Shown piece after piece: positions 42,485-51,483 of a stretch of DNA of 64,000 nucleotides. Made by a program: the position numbers and the translations under genes. The stretch covers positions 13,927-77,926 of the forward strand of contig NZ_SRRZ01000021.1 in the NCBI RefSeq assembly GCF_013179805.1. Direction: 5' to 3'. The stretch comes from Microcoleus asticus IPMA8. GTDB taxonomy: Bacteria; Cyanobacteriota; Cyanobacteriia; Cyanobacteriales; Microcoleaceae. Positions within the stretch are counted from its first letter, which is position 1, and each line of letters starts with the position of its first letter. The notes beneath the pieces were generated by a model that saw only the letters and a list, made by a program, of their open reading frames with translations, did no database searches and had not been told where the DNA came from.

Positions 42485-42641
42485 CTGGGCAAATCGGTGA
42501 ACGTGGCGTTAGACCGCCAGGTCTCAATTAGGACAGTCGCTTGAAGTTACTTGCAGGGCATTCAAAATTAAAATCGCTAAGCATGAGTAGCTGTAACGAC
42601 GATTTGTAACAACAATTAGTTAGTGCAGCCGTCGTTTAATC

Positions 42642-42711
42642 GGAACTTACCCCCTGCGGGGTAGTTCCGCCTAAATTTAATCGCGCGATAGTTACATCTC
42701 TCGCGCGATTA
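42642..42711. terminator. Two hairpins between convergent genes
   Basis: ggaacttacccc-ctgc-ggggtagttcc (42642-42668), and taatcgcgcga / tcgcgcgatta (42678-42711) followed by attatttttt. The second looks like a bidirectional terminator serving the plus-strand side and the desaturase gene. Confidence 0.6.
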
Positions 42712-42751
42712 ATTATTTTTTGCGCTAGGGAAACTGCATTGCCGTGTCCTC

Positions 42752-44368
42752 TTAGATTTTAGAGGCGGCCTCCATTTGCCGCACTACTGTTAAAGCTGAA
42801 TAGGAAACGCCGGCCGTTCCTTCTCCGGGATGGGTGGAGTCGCCCACTAACCACAAGTTTTTAATTGGTGTGCGGTTGGCAAATCCGAAGGGGCCGAAGG
42901 TTGGTATTCGCTGCCCGATACCACCCACAACGCCTCTATCTCTCGCTGTGTAGCGGGCAAAGGTGCGGGGTGTGGCGGCTTCTTGGTGTACGATCGACTC
43001 TGGCGTAAAATTGAAATATTCGCTCAAACGGGCGATCGCCCCTGCGGTATATTTTTGCTTTAATCCTTCATAATCAACCGAATTCCACCACATTCGAGTA
43101 TCAGTAAATGAGGAAGCGATAATTGTCGCCATTCCCTTCGGTGCTCGGCCATCTCCCGAATGGCTGACAGAAACAAATAATGAATTATTCTCCCCTATCT
43201 CGCCGTCGTAATCGTAGAGAAACTGAAGGTGCGGCGGACAATTTGCCGGAATTGCGCTTTCATGCACTCCCAAATATATGACAAATGCACCGGATGCGGG
43301 CGGCAATTTATCTACTCGATATTTGTAGCCAGCCATTTGATTTGGGAGTTTGTTTGTTGTCTCTGAAGTTTCTGATTTAACCGATAAATTATCTGTTAAA
43401 TTTCCGACACTAGGCTCGCTTGACATTAATTTTACTAGATTTTGCGCGGTCACGTTGGCAACAATGCGATCGGCTGTTTCTGTCCAAACTTCGCCTGTTT
43501 TTTGATTGCGAATCACTGTACCGGTGGCTTTGCCGTTGGCGCTGACAATACTTTCAACTGTGTGTCGCAATAAGACTTTGCCGCCGTCTCTTTCGATCGC
43601 CCCTACGAGTCGATCGCTCAATACCTGCATACTTCCTTGTAGATGATACAATCCCTGTGGCGTTTGTGAAACTCCTAAAGCCGTCGCCGCGTAAAGCAGC
43701 GCCGTTTCTTCGGTATCGACTTGAGAATACAATTTTAACTGCAAATCCAGAAAAGTTTTCAAGCGCAAATTGTCGCCCAACCCACAAAGCCGCAAAGCAT
43801 CTCCCACTGTCATAAAAGTGAAAGGCAAAGTAATTAGAGTATCGGGGCGAACTGCTTGAATTAATTGCCAGAAATCCCATAAGTTTCTGGGCGGTAAAAC
43901 TGGATCGCGCCCTTGAAATTTCCAGCTAGCTTTGAACAAAGCAGACAATAATTGCCAAAAAGGTTCGCTTCCAGGAAACTGCCGCTGCCTTTCTTGCTGC
44001 CACTTTTGCGGATCTCGCCACACACTAATCGGTGCGGTTTCTCCCGGCAAAAACACCGCACAAGCGGGATCGCAGGGTGTGGCGGCGGGAAGTTCTATGT
44101 TTAATTCTGAAAAAATGCGGTGGTGAATGCCTCCGGGTTCCAATCCTGCAACCTGCGTGGCGCCGACATCGAAGGTAAAGCCTTTGCGTTTGAAGGTGGA
44201 AGCGCATCCTCCGGGGACGATCGCCTGGTCTAAGACTAGCACTTTGTATTTTCTGCGGGCTAGCAGGGCGGCTGCTGTGAGTCCGCCGATGCCGGCTCCA
44301 ATTACCGTGACGCGGCTCTTAGTGTCTGCTGGATTGGATTTGCTAAAAGGGGTAGGAGCGATCGTCAT
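42752..44368 (-). CDS. crtD: Carotenoid C-3',4' desaturase-like oxidoreductase (CrtD type)
   Basis: 538 residues. N-terminal FAD-binding motif Val-Ile-Gly-Ala-Gly-Ile-Gly-Gly-Leu-Thr-Ala-Ala (start Val-Thr-Val), then Gly-Gly-Cys-Ala-Ser-Thr-Phe, and the C-terminal phytoene-desaturase-family ending Leu-Trp-Leu-Val-Gly-Asp-Ser-Thr-His-Pro-Gly-Glu-Gly. The pattern fits the cyanobacterial CrtD group, which desaturates the end of gamma-carotene derivatives on the way to myxol glycosides (myxoxanthophyll). Carotene isomerase CrtH is a related alternative. An extra polar stretch (about 315-345) is poorly conserved in the family. No other carotenoid gene is adjacent. Confidence 0.75.
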   Translation of the reverse strand: MTIAPTPFSKSNPADTKSRVTVIGAGIGGLTAAALLARRKYKVLVLDQAIVPGGCASTFKRKGFTFDVGATQVAGLEPGGIHHRIFSELNIELPAATPCDPACAVFLPGETAPISVWRDPQKWQQERQRQFPGSEPFWQLLSALFKASWKFQGRDPVLPPRNLWDFWQLIQAVRPDTLITLPFTFMTVGDALRLCGLGDNLRLKTFLDLQLKLYSQVDTEETALLYAATALGVSQTPQGLYHLQGSMQVLSDRLVGAIERDGGKVLLRHTVESIVSANGKATGTVIRNQKTGEVWTETADRIVANVTAQNLVKLMSSEPSVGNLTDNLSVKSETSETTNKLPNQMAGYKYRVDKLPPASGAFVIYLGVHESAIPANCPPHLQFLYDYDGEIGENNSLFVSVSHSGDGRAPKGMATIIASSFTDTRMWWNSVDYEGLKQKYTAGAIARLSEYFNFTPESIVHQEAATPRTFARYTARDRGVVGGIGQRIPTFGPFGFANRTPIKNLWLVGDSTHPGEGTAGVSYSALTVVRQMEAASKI

Positions 44369-44719
44369 AATTTATTTATTGTAATATTTCTTAATATTAT
44401 TATCATACATTACAAAAAAAAGCTTCGACAGGTTTCAATCTGTCTGTGGAGTGCGAGTTCGGACTGGTAAGGGTGAAACATTTGGGCATAAAATCAAAGG
44501 TTGAAAACATGAATTTTCGCCCCTTGGCTTACACCCTACATCTCGCGAGATAGTAGGAGATGATTAGTTGGAGATGTCTCTTGTACTTTTCACCTGCTAT
44601 ACTGAGCCGATCGCACATCATTTGCATGGCTTTTGAGAGCAAGCCCTTCCTTAGAATAGATACTTTTGCAAAATCAGGTGTAGTTCAGCTTAATTATTTT
44701 TCAAATAAGGTTGAATCTA
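44369..44719. other. Intergenic, no gene recognised
   Basis: A/T-rich leader of the desaturase gene (44370-44415), then mixed sequence with one stray end of the 42404 element (ttggagatgtct, about 44568-44579). No coding sequence seen. Confidence 0.5.
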
Positions 44720-45641
44720 ATGAGTTTGAATACTTGTGAAATTTGCGGTAATCCGCAAGATAACACCCGTTAAAAAATCGAACCCATTCAATAATTTCCG
44801 GGTTTAAATAACAACCCATTTGAGTATATTGAATGCAGTGAATGCGGTTGCTGGCAAATAGTGAACGTTCCCAACATTTGTCACAATATTATTCATTTAA
44901 CTATTACTCTTTACAAATCTCTAACGTTAAAGAAACCAAGGGCTTGTTTAGATTTATGAAGCGTAAAAGAGCAGAAAATTACCTGGGTAACAAAAACTTA
45001 TTGGGAGAAATTTTATCAAACATATACGGACTTCCTTATTATTTTGACTGGCCGATCGAGGTCAATGTGACATGGGAATCGAAAATATTAGATGTTGGTT
45101 GCGGTACGGGGGATCTTTTGCTGCGTCTAGCTGAAGAAGGTTTTTTTAACCTTACAGGACTCGATCCTTTGATTGAAGGTGATATTTTATATAAAAATGG
45201 TGTCCAGATTCTTAAAAAAAAATAGCGGAACTAGAATATCGGTTTGATTTGATTATGCTGCATCATTTTTTTGATCGTATACCCCAACCGCAGGAGGTTC
45301 TAAAAAATATATGGCGACTGCTAAAACACGATCGGTATGCTTTGATTAGAATTCCTGTCACCTCAACTTATGCGCGGCGAGAATAAGGTGTCAAATGGGG
45401 TCAAATTGAGCCTCCGATTCACTTGTTTTTACACGCTCTGAAAAGTATGAAATTACTAGCAAATGAGATGGGATTTCAAATAAAAGATATTGTGTTTGAC
45501 TCGTGAGAATTACAATTTCTCTGCGGTTGAGAGTTTTCGGATTTTCCCGATCTTGAGCTTAAAGAATTTAAACTAAAAGCTGAGGAATTAAATAAAAATA
45601 ATGACGGCGATCGGGCTGCTTTTTATTTGTACAAACCATGA
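44720..45641 (+). pseudogene. Decayed SAM-dependent methyltransferase
   Basis: Reading across three frames gives a complete outline: Zn-ribbon-like start (Cys-Glu-Ile-Cys-Gly-Asn), Tyr-Ile-Glu-Cys-Ser-Glu-Cys-Gly, the SAM motif Ile-Leu-Asp-Val-Gly-Cys-Gly-Thr-Gly-Asp (frame 44842-45225), Leu-Ile-Met-Leu-His-His-Phe-Phe, Leu-Lys-Asn-Ile-Trp-Arg-Leu-Leu-Lys, and a final Phe-Tyr-Leu-Tyr-Lys-Pro. At least two frameshifts (about 44850 and 45220) and several in-frame stops break it. Such proteins usually modify glycans or lipids in surface-polysaccharide clusters; none is nearby. Confidence 0.75.
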
Positions 45642-45644
45642 AAT

Positions 45645-45672
45645 AATCGATCGCGCTCGCGCGCGATCGATT
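45645..45672. terminator. HIP1-containing perfect hairpin
   Basis: aatcgatcgcgc-tcgc-gcgcgatcgatt, 12-base arms with a 4-base loop, between the methyltransferase remnant and the converging coiled-coil gene. Likely a bidirectional stop. Confidence 0.55.
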
Positions 45673-45689
45673 TCTCTGCTGATTTAGAA

Positions 45690-46871
45690 TCAGGGACGCC
45701 GCCACTTGTTGAGATAAGCTTCGCCAATCCCAGCCACAGCCTGCATTTGACCTAGCTGTTCCCGTAAAGCTTTGATGGTTCTTAGCTGTTCTTGAGACTG
45801 TTGCTGCAAAGCGTCGTAATTTCGCTGTATCGCCGCACTCTGGCTCAATTGATTTTCTAGAGATTGCAACTTGGTTAGTTGAACTTGGAATTCTCCGATC
45901 GCACTTGACTTTTCGGCTAACTGGTGCTGCAAAGATTCGTAACTCGACTGCGACACGGTTTGCTGCAATTGCTGTCCCAAAGTTTGCTTTTCGGTAGCTA
46001 ATTGCTGCTGCAAGGATTCCAGAGAACTTTCTCTTTCGGCGACTTGCTGCTGCAAAGATTCCAAAGCACTGGATTTTTCTGCTAGCTGTTGCTGAAACTC
46101 GTGTTCCCGGTGTTCTCTTTCGGCGACTTGCTGCTGCAAAGATTCCAAAGCACTGGATTTTTCTGCTAGCTGTTGCTGAAGCTCGTGTTCCCGGTGTTCT
46201 TTTTCGGCGACTTGCTGCTGCAAAGAAGCTATCGAACTTTCGCGTTCAGTCAACTGTTGCTGTAAACTTTCGTAACTTGAATTCGGTACAGTTTCCTGCA
46301 ATTGGCTTTCTAGATTTTGCTTTTCGGCGACTTGCTGCTGCAAAGAAGCGATCGAACTTTCGCGTTCACTCAACTGCTGCTGTAAACTTTCGTAACTTGA
46401 CTTCGGTACAGTTTCCTGCAATTGGCTTTCTAGATTTTGTTTTTCGGTGGCCAATTGCTGCTGCAAAGAAGCGATCGAACTTTCGCGTTCACTCAACTGC
46501 TGCTGTAAACTTTCGTAACTTTCTTGCAGCGGATTTGGCTTTACACTCACCGAGTCCGATAGAGTTTCTGCCGTTACAGCGTCATTAAATTCGCTTTCTT
46601 CGGCTGTTTCCCCTTGCAAGTGGGCCGCCTCTACCTCCGTTTCTTCACCTTTTTTCCAAGTGACAGTAACTTCCGTCTTGTCCTTAGAAATATCCAGAGC
46701 GCCTTGTGCCAAGCGTTCTAGGAGTTCCGACCTTGATATTCCGAGCTTTCGAGCGATCGTGTTTAATCGATCGGCACTAGAAGAAGTCAGCGAAAGTCCG
46801 ACTTTGACTTTACTTTCTGAATTGGAACTAACTACATTGCGATTTTTTTTGACCATTGGCATTTTCCTCAT
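45690..46871 (-). CDS. Coiled-coil repeat protein with ribbon-helix-helix-like N-terminus
   Basis: 393 residues. Residues about 20-65 (Leu-Ser-Leu-Thr-Ser-Ser-Ser-Ala-Asp-Arg-Leu-Asn ... Ile-Ser-Arg-Ser-Glu-Leu-Leu-Glu) look like a CopG/ribbon-helix-helix DNA-binding unit. From about 115 the protein is a long coiled coil of Glu-Ser-Leu-Gln-Gln-Gln-Leu repeats in two period classes, about 28 residues (84 bases) and about 40 residues (120 bases), both near-identical at DNA level. The combination suggests a DNA-binding or partition-like structural protein. No partner gene is adjacent. The short C-terminus (Ala-Tyr-Leu-Asn-Lys-Trp-Arg-Arg-Pro) is non-repetitive. Function unknown. Confidence 0.8.
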   Translation of the reverse strand: MRKMPMVKKNRNVVSSNSESKVKVGLSLTSSSADRLNTIARKLGISRSELLERLAQGALDISKDKTEVTVTWKKGEETEVEAAHLQGETAEESEFNDAVTAETLSDSVSVKPNPLQESYESLQQQLSERESSIASLQQQLATEKQNLESQLQETVPKSSYESLQQQLSERESSIASLQQQVAEKQNLESQLQETVPNSSYESLQQQLTERESSIASLQQQVAEKEHREHELQQQLAEKSSALESLQQQVAEREHREHEFQQQLAEKSSALESLQQQVAERESSLESLQQQLATEKQTLGQQLQQTVSQSSYESLQHQLAEKSSAIGEFQVQLTKLQSLENQLSQSAAIQRNYDALQQQSQEQLRTIKALREQLGQMQAVAGIGEAYLNKWRRP

Positions 46872-46916
46872 GCCAACCTACACTTATTAGTGTAGTGGCT
46901 GAAGCTTGTATTAAAA

Positions 46917-47636
46917 TTAATTCTTGTTACTTACCAATTGTGCCAGCTTCCGTTCCCAATTGAACAAAAATCCGTGAATATACTCTTCAGTCCATTCCTC
47001 GCCGTAGAACCGCTTAAACATTCCCTGGCCCGGGCTTTTTTCGGCACGATACCGCAGGCAGCATTGTTGAGCTTGTTAGATATTATCTAACTTTGCGCCC
47101 GATGTCACCGGTTCGGCGCGATCGACCAAATCGAAATCAGCGGCTAGATAGTCTTTGAACGGTGCAAAAACGCGAGTTTCCATATACTTCCGTTTCCTTG
47201 GGGCTCCACAGAAACGCCGACGAGAAAAACTGCTTAGCTTCCTCTGGAAAGTCGCCACCCCAGGGAAGGTGCGGTTGATGAGTTTGAAAAATTTGTTCGA
47301 TCGGTCCAGTATACTTAGCCTGGTAGTCAGCGTCGCCGCCAAACAGAGGCTGCATATCCAGAGAATTAAATGACCACCCGGCAGCGTCACCAAATCCCCG
47401 CCAAAAAACGGCAAATCAAAGTTAAGATGCCAGAAGATCGCAAAATTGAGAAGTTGCAAGCTGCTGTCGCCTTGAAGGTGAGCCGCGCGAAGTTGCCGCA
47501 GTTTCGGGGATGCAAAAGCGTAACAGGTAGTTACGATCTGCTGAGTTGGTTTTTTCCTTTTGGCTACTGTAGCTTCCTTGAGTTTAAACCCTTCTAGAAT
47601 CGGGTAATACTGTAAGTCTAACCGATTTTTAATCAA
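46917..47636 (-). pseudogene. pebB: Phycoerythrobilin:ferredoxin oxidoreductase PebB, frameshifted
   Basis: Minus-strand frames together give most of a PebB protein: Phe-Asp-Leu-Pro-Phe-Phe-Gly-Gly-Asp-Leu-Val-Thr-Leu-Pro-Gly-Gly-His-Leu (frame 47076-47636), then in another frame Met-Gln-Pro-Leu-Phe ... Leu-Pro-Trp-Gly-Gly-Asp-Phe-Pro-Glu-Glu-Ala (47137-47355), back to Ala-Pro-Phe-Lys-Asp-Tyr-Leu, then a third change and Arg-Phe-Tyr-Gly-Glu-Glu-Trp-Thr-Glu-Glu-Tyr-Ile-His-Gly-Phe (about 46950-47010) to a stop at 46917. Intact PebB reduces 15,16-dihydrobiliverdin to phycoerythrobilin. At least three frame changes make this copy non-functional. Confidence 0.85.
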
Positions 47637-47860
47637 AGCGTTCGACGCATCTAAAAAAGGCTTATTAAGAGCAATATCGATTTTATATTTGAGATTTTAC
47701 CTCCTCAATCCACAGGTTGATAGTAAAAAATAAAGTTTTTTTCCTGTTTATTTGAGATTTTAGATTGGAAATTTTACCTACTAAATCGAGAGGTTTGTAG
47801 CCATGACTAAAGTTTTTACGGCGAACTTGTTTTTTTGAAAAATATATGTAAACTTAGTGG

Positions 47861-48618
47861 TCATCGCGAGTTCGCTGTTACAGCTAAAGGCACAGCATCT
47901 TCAAACAAAAACTCCTCCAAAATTTCTCAGCCAATTCGTGACCGAAATAACTGCTAAACAATCCCGAAGCCCCGTCTCTGTCTGCACTCTACTGGCTGCA
48001 ATCTTTTTGACTTTTAACGATGGGCTGGATATTTTCTGGGTAGTCAGCGGTTGTGCTGAGCGCAGCATTTTTTAGTAGAAATTGATATAGTGTTTATAAG
48101 CTGTATATACCCGGTTTTATCCAGTTTTAGCGAATCACAGCAAGTATCTATAAAAATAGTGATTGACCTCATAAAAATTGATTTATAAATTTTGGCTCAA
48201 ATCGTGGTACTTATCGCGGAGCGATTCTAGATGTTGAACATATTTTGCTATATAAGCCTCATCTCTAAATAGTGGCTGAAAGTCGAGAAAAACCCAAATT
48301 TTCTTCTTGCAGAAAGACAAGAGGTCAATTCCCAACAGCGGCAAATCGTAATTGTGACTCGGATAAATCACGCAATTAAAAACTTGAGCAGATGCACCCG
48401 CATCAATGTAAGTGTAGCGGCTTTTCGCAATTGCGGGCATTCGTAACACCAACTGCGGATAGTATCTGGGGTTTTCCCGCGCTCGCTGTGACTTCCAACC
48501 CGGAGGGAATGGGGCGACTTTGCAAATCAAAGCTGTGAAACACCTCTTGCCTAGGTATTGCCGAAAAGGCTGGTAGATGGCGAATTAATTCAGATGCTAA
48601 AACTCTTGCGATCGTCAA
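47861..48618 (-). pseudogene. pebA: Dihydrobiliverdin:ferredoxin oxidoreductase PebA, disrupted
   Basis: The N-terminal frame (from ATG 48618) gives Phe-His-Ser-Phe-Asp-Leu. A shifted frame (48183-48530) gives Ala-Gln-Val-Phe-Asn-Cys-Val-Ile-Tyr-Pro, Asp-Leu-Pro-Leu-Leu-Gly-Ile-Asp-Leu-Leu-Ser-Phe and Leu-Asp-Phe-Gln-Pro-Leu-Phe, then stops at 48183. The C-terminal end survives at 47861-47990: Ser-Ala-Asp-Arg-Asp-Gly-Ala-Ser-Gly-Leu-Phe-Ser-Ser-Tyr-Phe-Gly-His-Glu, a frameshift, then Phe-Leu-Phe-Glu-Asp. The middle is missing. PebA does the first ferredoxin-dependent step from biliverdin IX-alpha. Same order (pebA then pebB) as in working operons. Confidence 0.8.
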
Positions 48619-48759
48619 GGACGCCGATCGCGCCTGTCTCGTTTATTAGAAACAAAGTAACAATCCGTAATATTGTGAGGGCGATCGGGCTAATCTAGGG
48701 GCGGGTTTAAGAGTTTAAGGGCAGCTACCAATGTCTGCTTGAGGTTGTAAGCCACTGTT

Positions 48760-49416
48760 TTAAAGCGAAGCTTCCAAAGTCGCACCTGCAACCCGATGAT
48801 CTCGATCTTTTGCCAAATAGCTCACAGCAGCGCGAGCTTGAGGATTGTCAAATTTGCTCAGCGCGCGAGCAACTCGCAGCCGAATTCCCCAGTAATCCGA
48901 GCTTACTAGAGGTAATAATTGCTGCAATGCCTCTTCTTGCTTCACAGTATTTGCCAGCAGGCCAAATCCGTCAATTGCAGCTTCCTGAACTGCTAAATCT
49001 TCGCCGCCAAGACCGATCGCACAAATTTCAAATACTGCATCAGGACACTGCATTTCATACAGCGGAGCCATGATACTGCGGCGGACGAGCCAATTGTCAT
49101 CGCGGCGAAAAGCTTCCACTAAATGAGAAATAGCCTCGGTTCCGAACATTGACAAAGAGTTAGCGGCTTCGGCGCGCACGTTCGGATCGCGATCGAACTG
49201 CATCATTTTTAACAGTGCCGCAAAAGCTTCCGCAGTTTGAGTCTGCCGCAATCCCATCGCCACACACGATCGCACCATAAACTCGAGATCGTCCACTTTG
49301 CTCAGCAACATCGGTAGCGCCACCGCAGAATCGCACTTTCTCAGAGCCGTTACCCCCCGCAGCCTCTCTTGAGAATCCGAACTTTGCAGCGCTGCTTGGA
49401 TTTCGCTAATTTTCAT
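48760..49416 (-). CDS. HEAT-repeat (PBS-lyase-like) protein
   Basis: 218 residues, made almost wholly of HEAT repeats (for example Pro-Asn-Val-Arg-Ala-Glu-Ala-Ala-Asn-Ser-Leu and Asp-Asn-Trp-Leu-Val-Arg-Arg-Ser). Size and pattern are like NblB or bilin-lyase subunits. It is upstream of the decayed pebA-pebB pair on the same strand (142 bases), so it may once have formed part of a phycoerythrin-maturation operon. It is open throughout. Lyase, phycobilisome degradation factor and unrelated HEAT scaffold all remain possible. Confidence 0.7.
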   Translation of the reverse strand: MKISEIQAALQSSDSQERLRGVTALRKCDSAVALPMLLSKVDDLEFMVRSCVAMGLRQTQTAEAFAALLKMMQFDRDPNVRAEAANSLSMFGTEAISHLVEAFRRDDNWLVRRSIMAPLYEMQCPDAVFEICAIGLGGEDLAVQEAAIDGFGLLANTVKQEEALQQLLPLVSSDYWGIRLRVARALSKFDNPQARAAVSYLAKDRDHRVAGATLEASL

Positions 49417-49717
49417 AAGCCAATTATATATTTATTTTTGTTACGTTTCTTTACAATCTTAGCAAAAATTCCCGGATTTTGGGCAGATTTAAAAAAAAAT
49501 CACTGCTGAACAAGAAATTTTGTGGTTATTTAAACGAATTTTTGTATTAGTAATGAAGGCAATCAATACCCTATTTATTTGAGTATGCGGAAGCATTTTT
49601 TGTTTTTTTAAAATAGGTTTTAACAGCCGATTTGTTACAGGCAGCGGCTTGGGCGCGTCGCAGAATAAAATCATTTTTTAACCCCTAATTTTGGAGATCA
49701 AAGCGCAATTTAAAATC
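49417..49717. other. A/T-rich intergenic, no gene recognised
   Basis: Runs of A and T (49489-49500, 49592-49610) and no protein-like frame. Probably holds the promoter of the HEAT gene. Confidence 0.5.
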
Positions 49718-50620
49718 CTAATATTGCCGCGCATAAAATCCTAAATGATTGGCAATTGGACGTTCCTGCATGGGGATTTTATTCTGAATCGGAGCATTCA
49801 ACAGTTTCGCTCCTGACGGCGATGCTACTGCAAAAGTTACGGACCCGCCGCCATCTAAATTTAGCACTGTCTCGGCTCCCAACTGCATCGAAATATTAGT
49901 TATTTCGCTCAATTTCAGCCCTTCACTGTAAAGCCTCTGCTTGCCGTCTGCCAGAATTAACCACAACTTATCGCCTGTTTTGTCGATCGCCGCGACTGCA
50001 CGGGGATATGGCTTATCCTGTTTGCTTTCTTTCTGACTTTGTGCTACGGGTTGGCCATTTTTTACCAGCAAAGTATCTCCGGCAACTGCATAGGCTGTTC
50101 CCGCAGGACAAGTGCCGTTTTCGATTATTTGAGCGCGGTTTTTGGCATCAAAACAAAGGGCGGGAAAGCCTGGATTTGGTTGAGAATAAGCTTGGCTTTT
50201 GGCAATGGCGTGTCCGACATTATTTACTCGATCGCCACTGCGGGGATAGTAATCCCAAGGTGCTTCCTCAATGCAGGGATAAAAAAAATTGCCGTTGACT
50301 GCTAATTGCAATTTAAATTCTTTCAGGAATTGAGTAGCCGTGCGGGCATTGGTTTCTGTTAAATCGGGTGTTGGGTTTCCGGGAGTGACAAAAATTCCTA
50401 TTCCCGGCGCTTTTAGGTCGATGCTAAGAATGTGAATTAGGGTGGGACGCGGATTAGTCCGAAATTCCCTGCGGTAGCCTATTCCTTGAAAGAGCGATCG
50501 GGCTTCGTTTGTTTGTTGGGGACGCAAAAAGTAGGGAATGTTGTAGATTAGTATTGGTGCGAGCAATATTCCGAGACCGAGAATCTGCCAAATTTGTTTG
50601 ATCGTGGGTCGATAAGTCAT
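49718..50620 (-). CDS. Phosphodiester glycosidase family (DUF2233/NAGPA) protein, membrane-anchored
   Basis: 300 residues. One N-terminal hydrophobic helix (about 10-30), then a periplasmic domain with Ala-Val-Asn-Gly-Asn-Phe-Phe and, near the end, Val-Leu-Asn-Leu-Asp-Gly-Gly-Gly-Ser-Val-Thr-Phe, both hallmarks of the NAGPA/DUF2233 fold. Family members cleave GlcNAc-phosphodiester or act in exopolysaccharide processing. Two cysteines (Phe-Tyr-Pro-Cys, Ala-Leu-Cys-Phe) plus Gly-Thr-Cys-Pro may form a disulfide. Divergent from the pentapeptide protein gene. Confidence 0.82.
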   Translation of the reverse strand: MTYRPTIKQIWQILGLGILLAPILIYNIPYFLRPQQTNEARSLFQGIGYRREFRTNPRPTLIHILSIDLKAPGIGIFVTPGNPTPDLTETNARTATQFLKEFKLQLAVNGNFFYPCIEEAPWDYYPRSGDRVNNVGHAIAKSQAYSQPNPGFPALCFDAKNRAQIIENGTCPAGTAYAVAGDTLLVKNGQPVAQSQKESKQDKPYPRAVAAIDKTGDKLWLILADGKQRLYSEGLKLSEITNISMQLGAETVLNLDGGGSVTFAVASPSGAKLLNAPIQNKIPMQERPIANHLGFYARQY

Positions 50621-50691
50621 ACCATTTTAGATTTTAGATAGGGGACGGGAACACTGACATATTTATATATTTTCAAGCATCTTATACTAAT

Positions 50692-51483
50692 ATGAACAAT
50701 TCTGATTTTAATAATTTTAGCAATCAAATTTTACGAAATCGATCGTTCCAAGGACAAGTTCTTAACGGTGCTGATTTCAGCGGTGCGGATGTTAGAGGCT
50801 GCAATTTTAGAAATGCTCAGTTAGCGGGTGCGAATTTTATCGGTGCGAAAATCGGGCTTTCTAGGCGACAGATAGCTGTTTTGAGTGCTGGGGCGATCGC
50901 GATTTGTTTGGTTGTGGGCGATGTTCTGACTCGACTGATTTTGGGAACTCAAGGACAAGTACCGGGCTCTCGCAGTTGGCCTTTTGTTCTGTTGCTGTAC
51001 GGCGTTTTGAGCGCTGCTGGTTTCGCTTCGGCGATCGCCAGCAAACAGCCAAAAACCTCAAAAGCGGGTAGATTGGCACGAACAATTTCTGCTATTCTAT
51101 CAGGAGCTTTGTTGGGATTTTTCTATGCTGGCACTGCAACTAATAATAATTCCCAGGCTGCTATTGCTGGAATGGCGATCGGTGGGGTGTTAATGTTTTT
51201 TGTGAGTTCCCGGATTCGCGGCCAATTTGCACAGGTTGCGATCGCATCGGCTGGAAGTGTGGCGACTTACGCAGCGGCTTTTTTGTTCAATGCAACGGCG
51301 AGCGCTTTTCTGAGCACTCACAAACTGTTTTGGGGTATGTGTTTTGGTTTGCTGTCGCTGCTGTATCTTTGGTTTGCGTTTGTGTCTTTCTCCGCTATTG
51401 TTCTAGAGATTAGAAATGCTGAGGGTACTTCGTTCAGAGGGGCAAATCTCGCTGATGCTAAGTTCGATATAAATTACCTCTAA
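50692..51483 (+). CDS. Pentapeptide-repeat membrane protein, 3' end altered by IS insertion
   Basis: 263 residues. The N-terminus has pentapeptide repeats (Leu-Asn-Gly-Ala-Asp-Phe-Ser-Gly-Ala-Asp, Leu-Ala-Gly-Ala-Asn-Phe), then five to six membrane helices, then a second short pentapeptide run (Phe-Arg-Gly-Ala-Asn-Leu-Ala-Asp-Ala-Lys-Phe). The stop TAA is formed by the TA target site and first base of the IS630-like element. Removing the element would extend the protein by a few residues (Tyr-Leu-Lys-Ser-Lys-Ile). Function unknown. Confidence 0.8.
   Translation: MNNSDFNNFSNQILRNRSFQGQVLNGADFSGADVRGCNFRNAQLAGANFIGAKIGLSRRQIAVLSAGAIAICLVVGDVLTRLILGTQGQVPGSRSWPFVLLLYGVLSAAGFASAIASKQPKTSKAGRLARTISAILSGALLGFFYAGTATNNNSQAAIAGMAIGGVLMFFVSSRIRGQFAQVAIASAGSVATYAAAFLFNATASAFLSTHKLFWGMCFGLLSLLYLWFAFVSFSAIVLEIRNAEGTSFRGANLADAKFDINYL

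Noticed and set aside
47857..48075. 72-codon plus-strand frame
   Set aside because: It is the antisense of the pebA C-terminal remnant.
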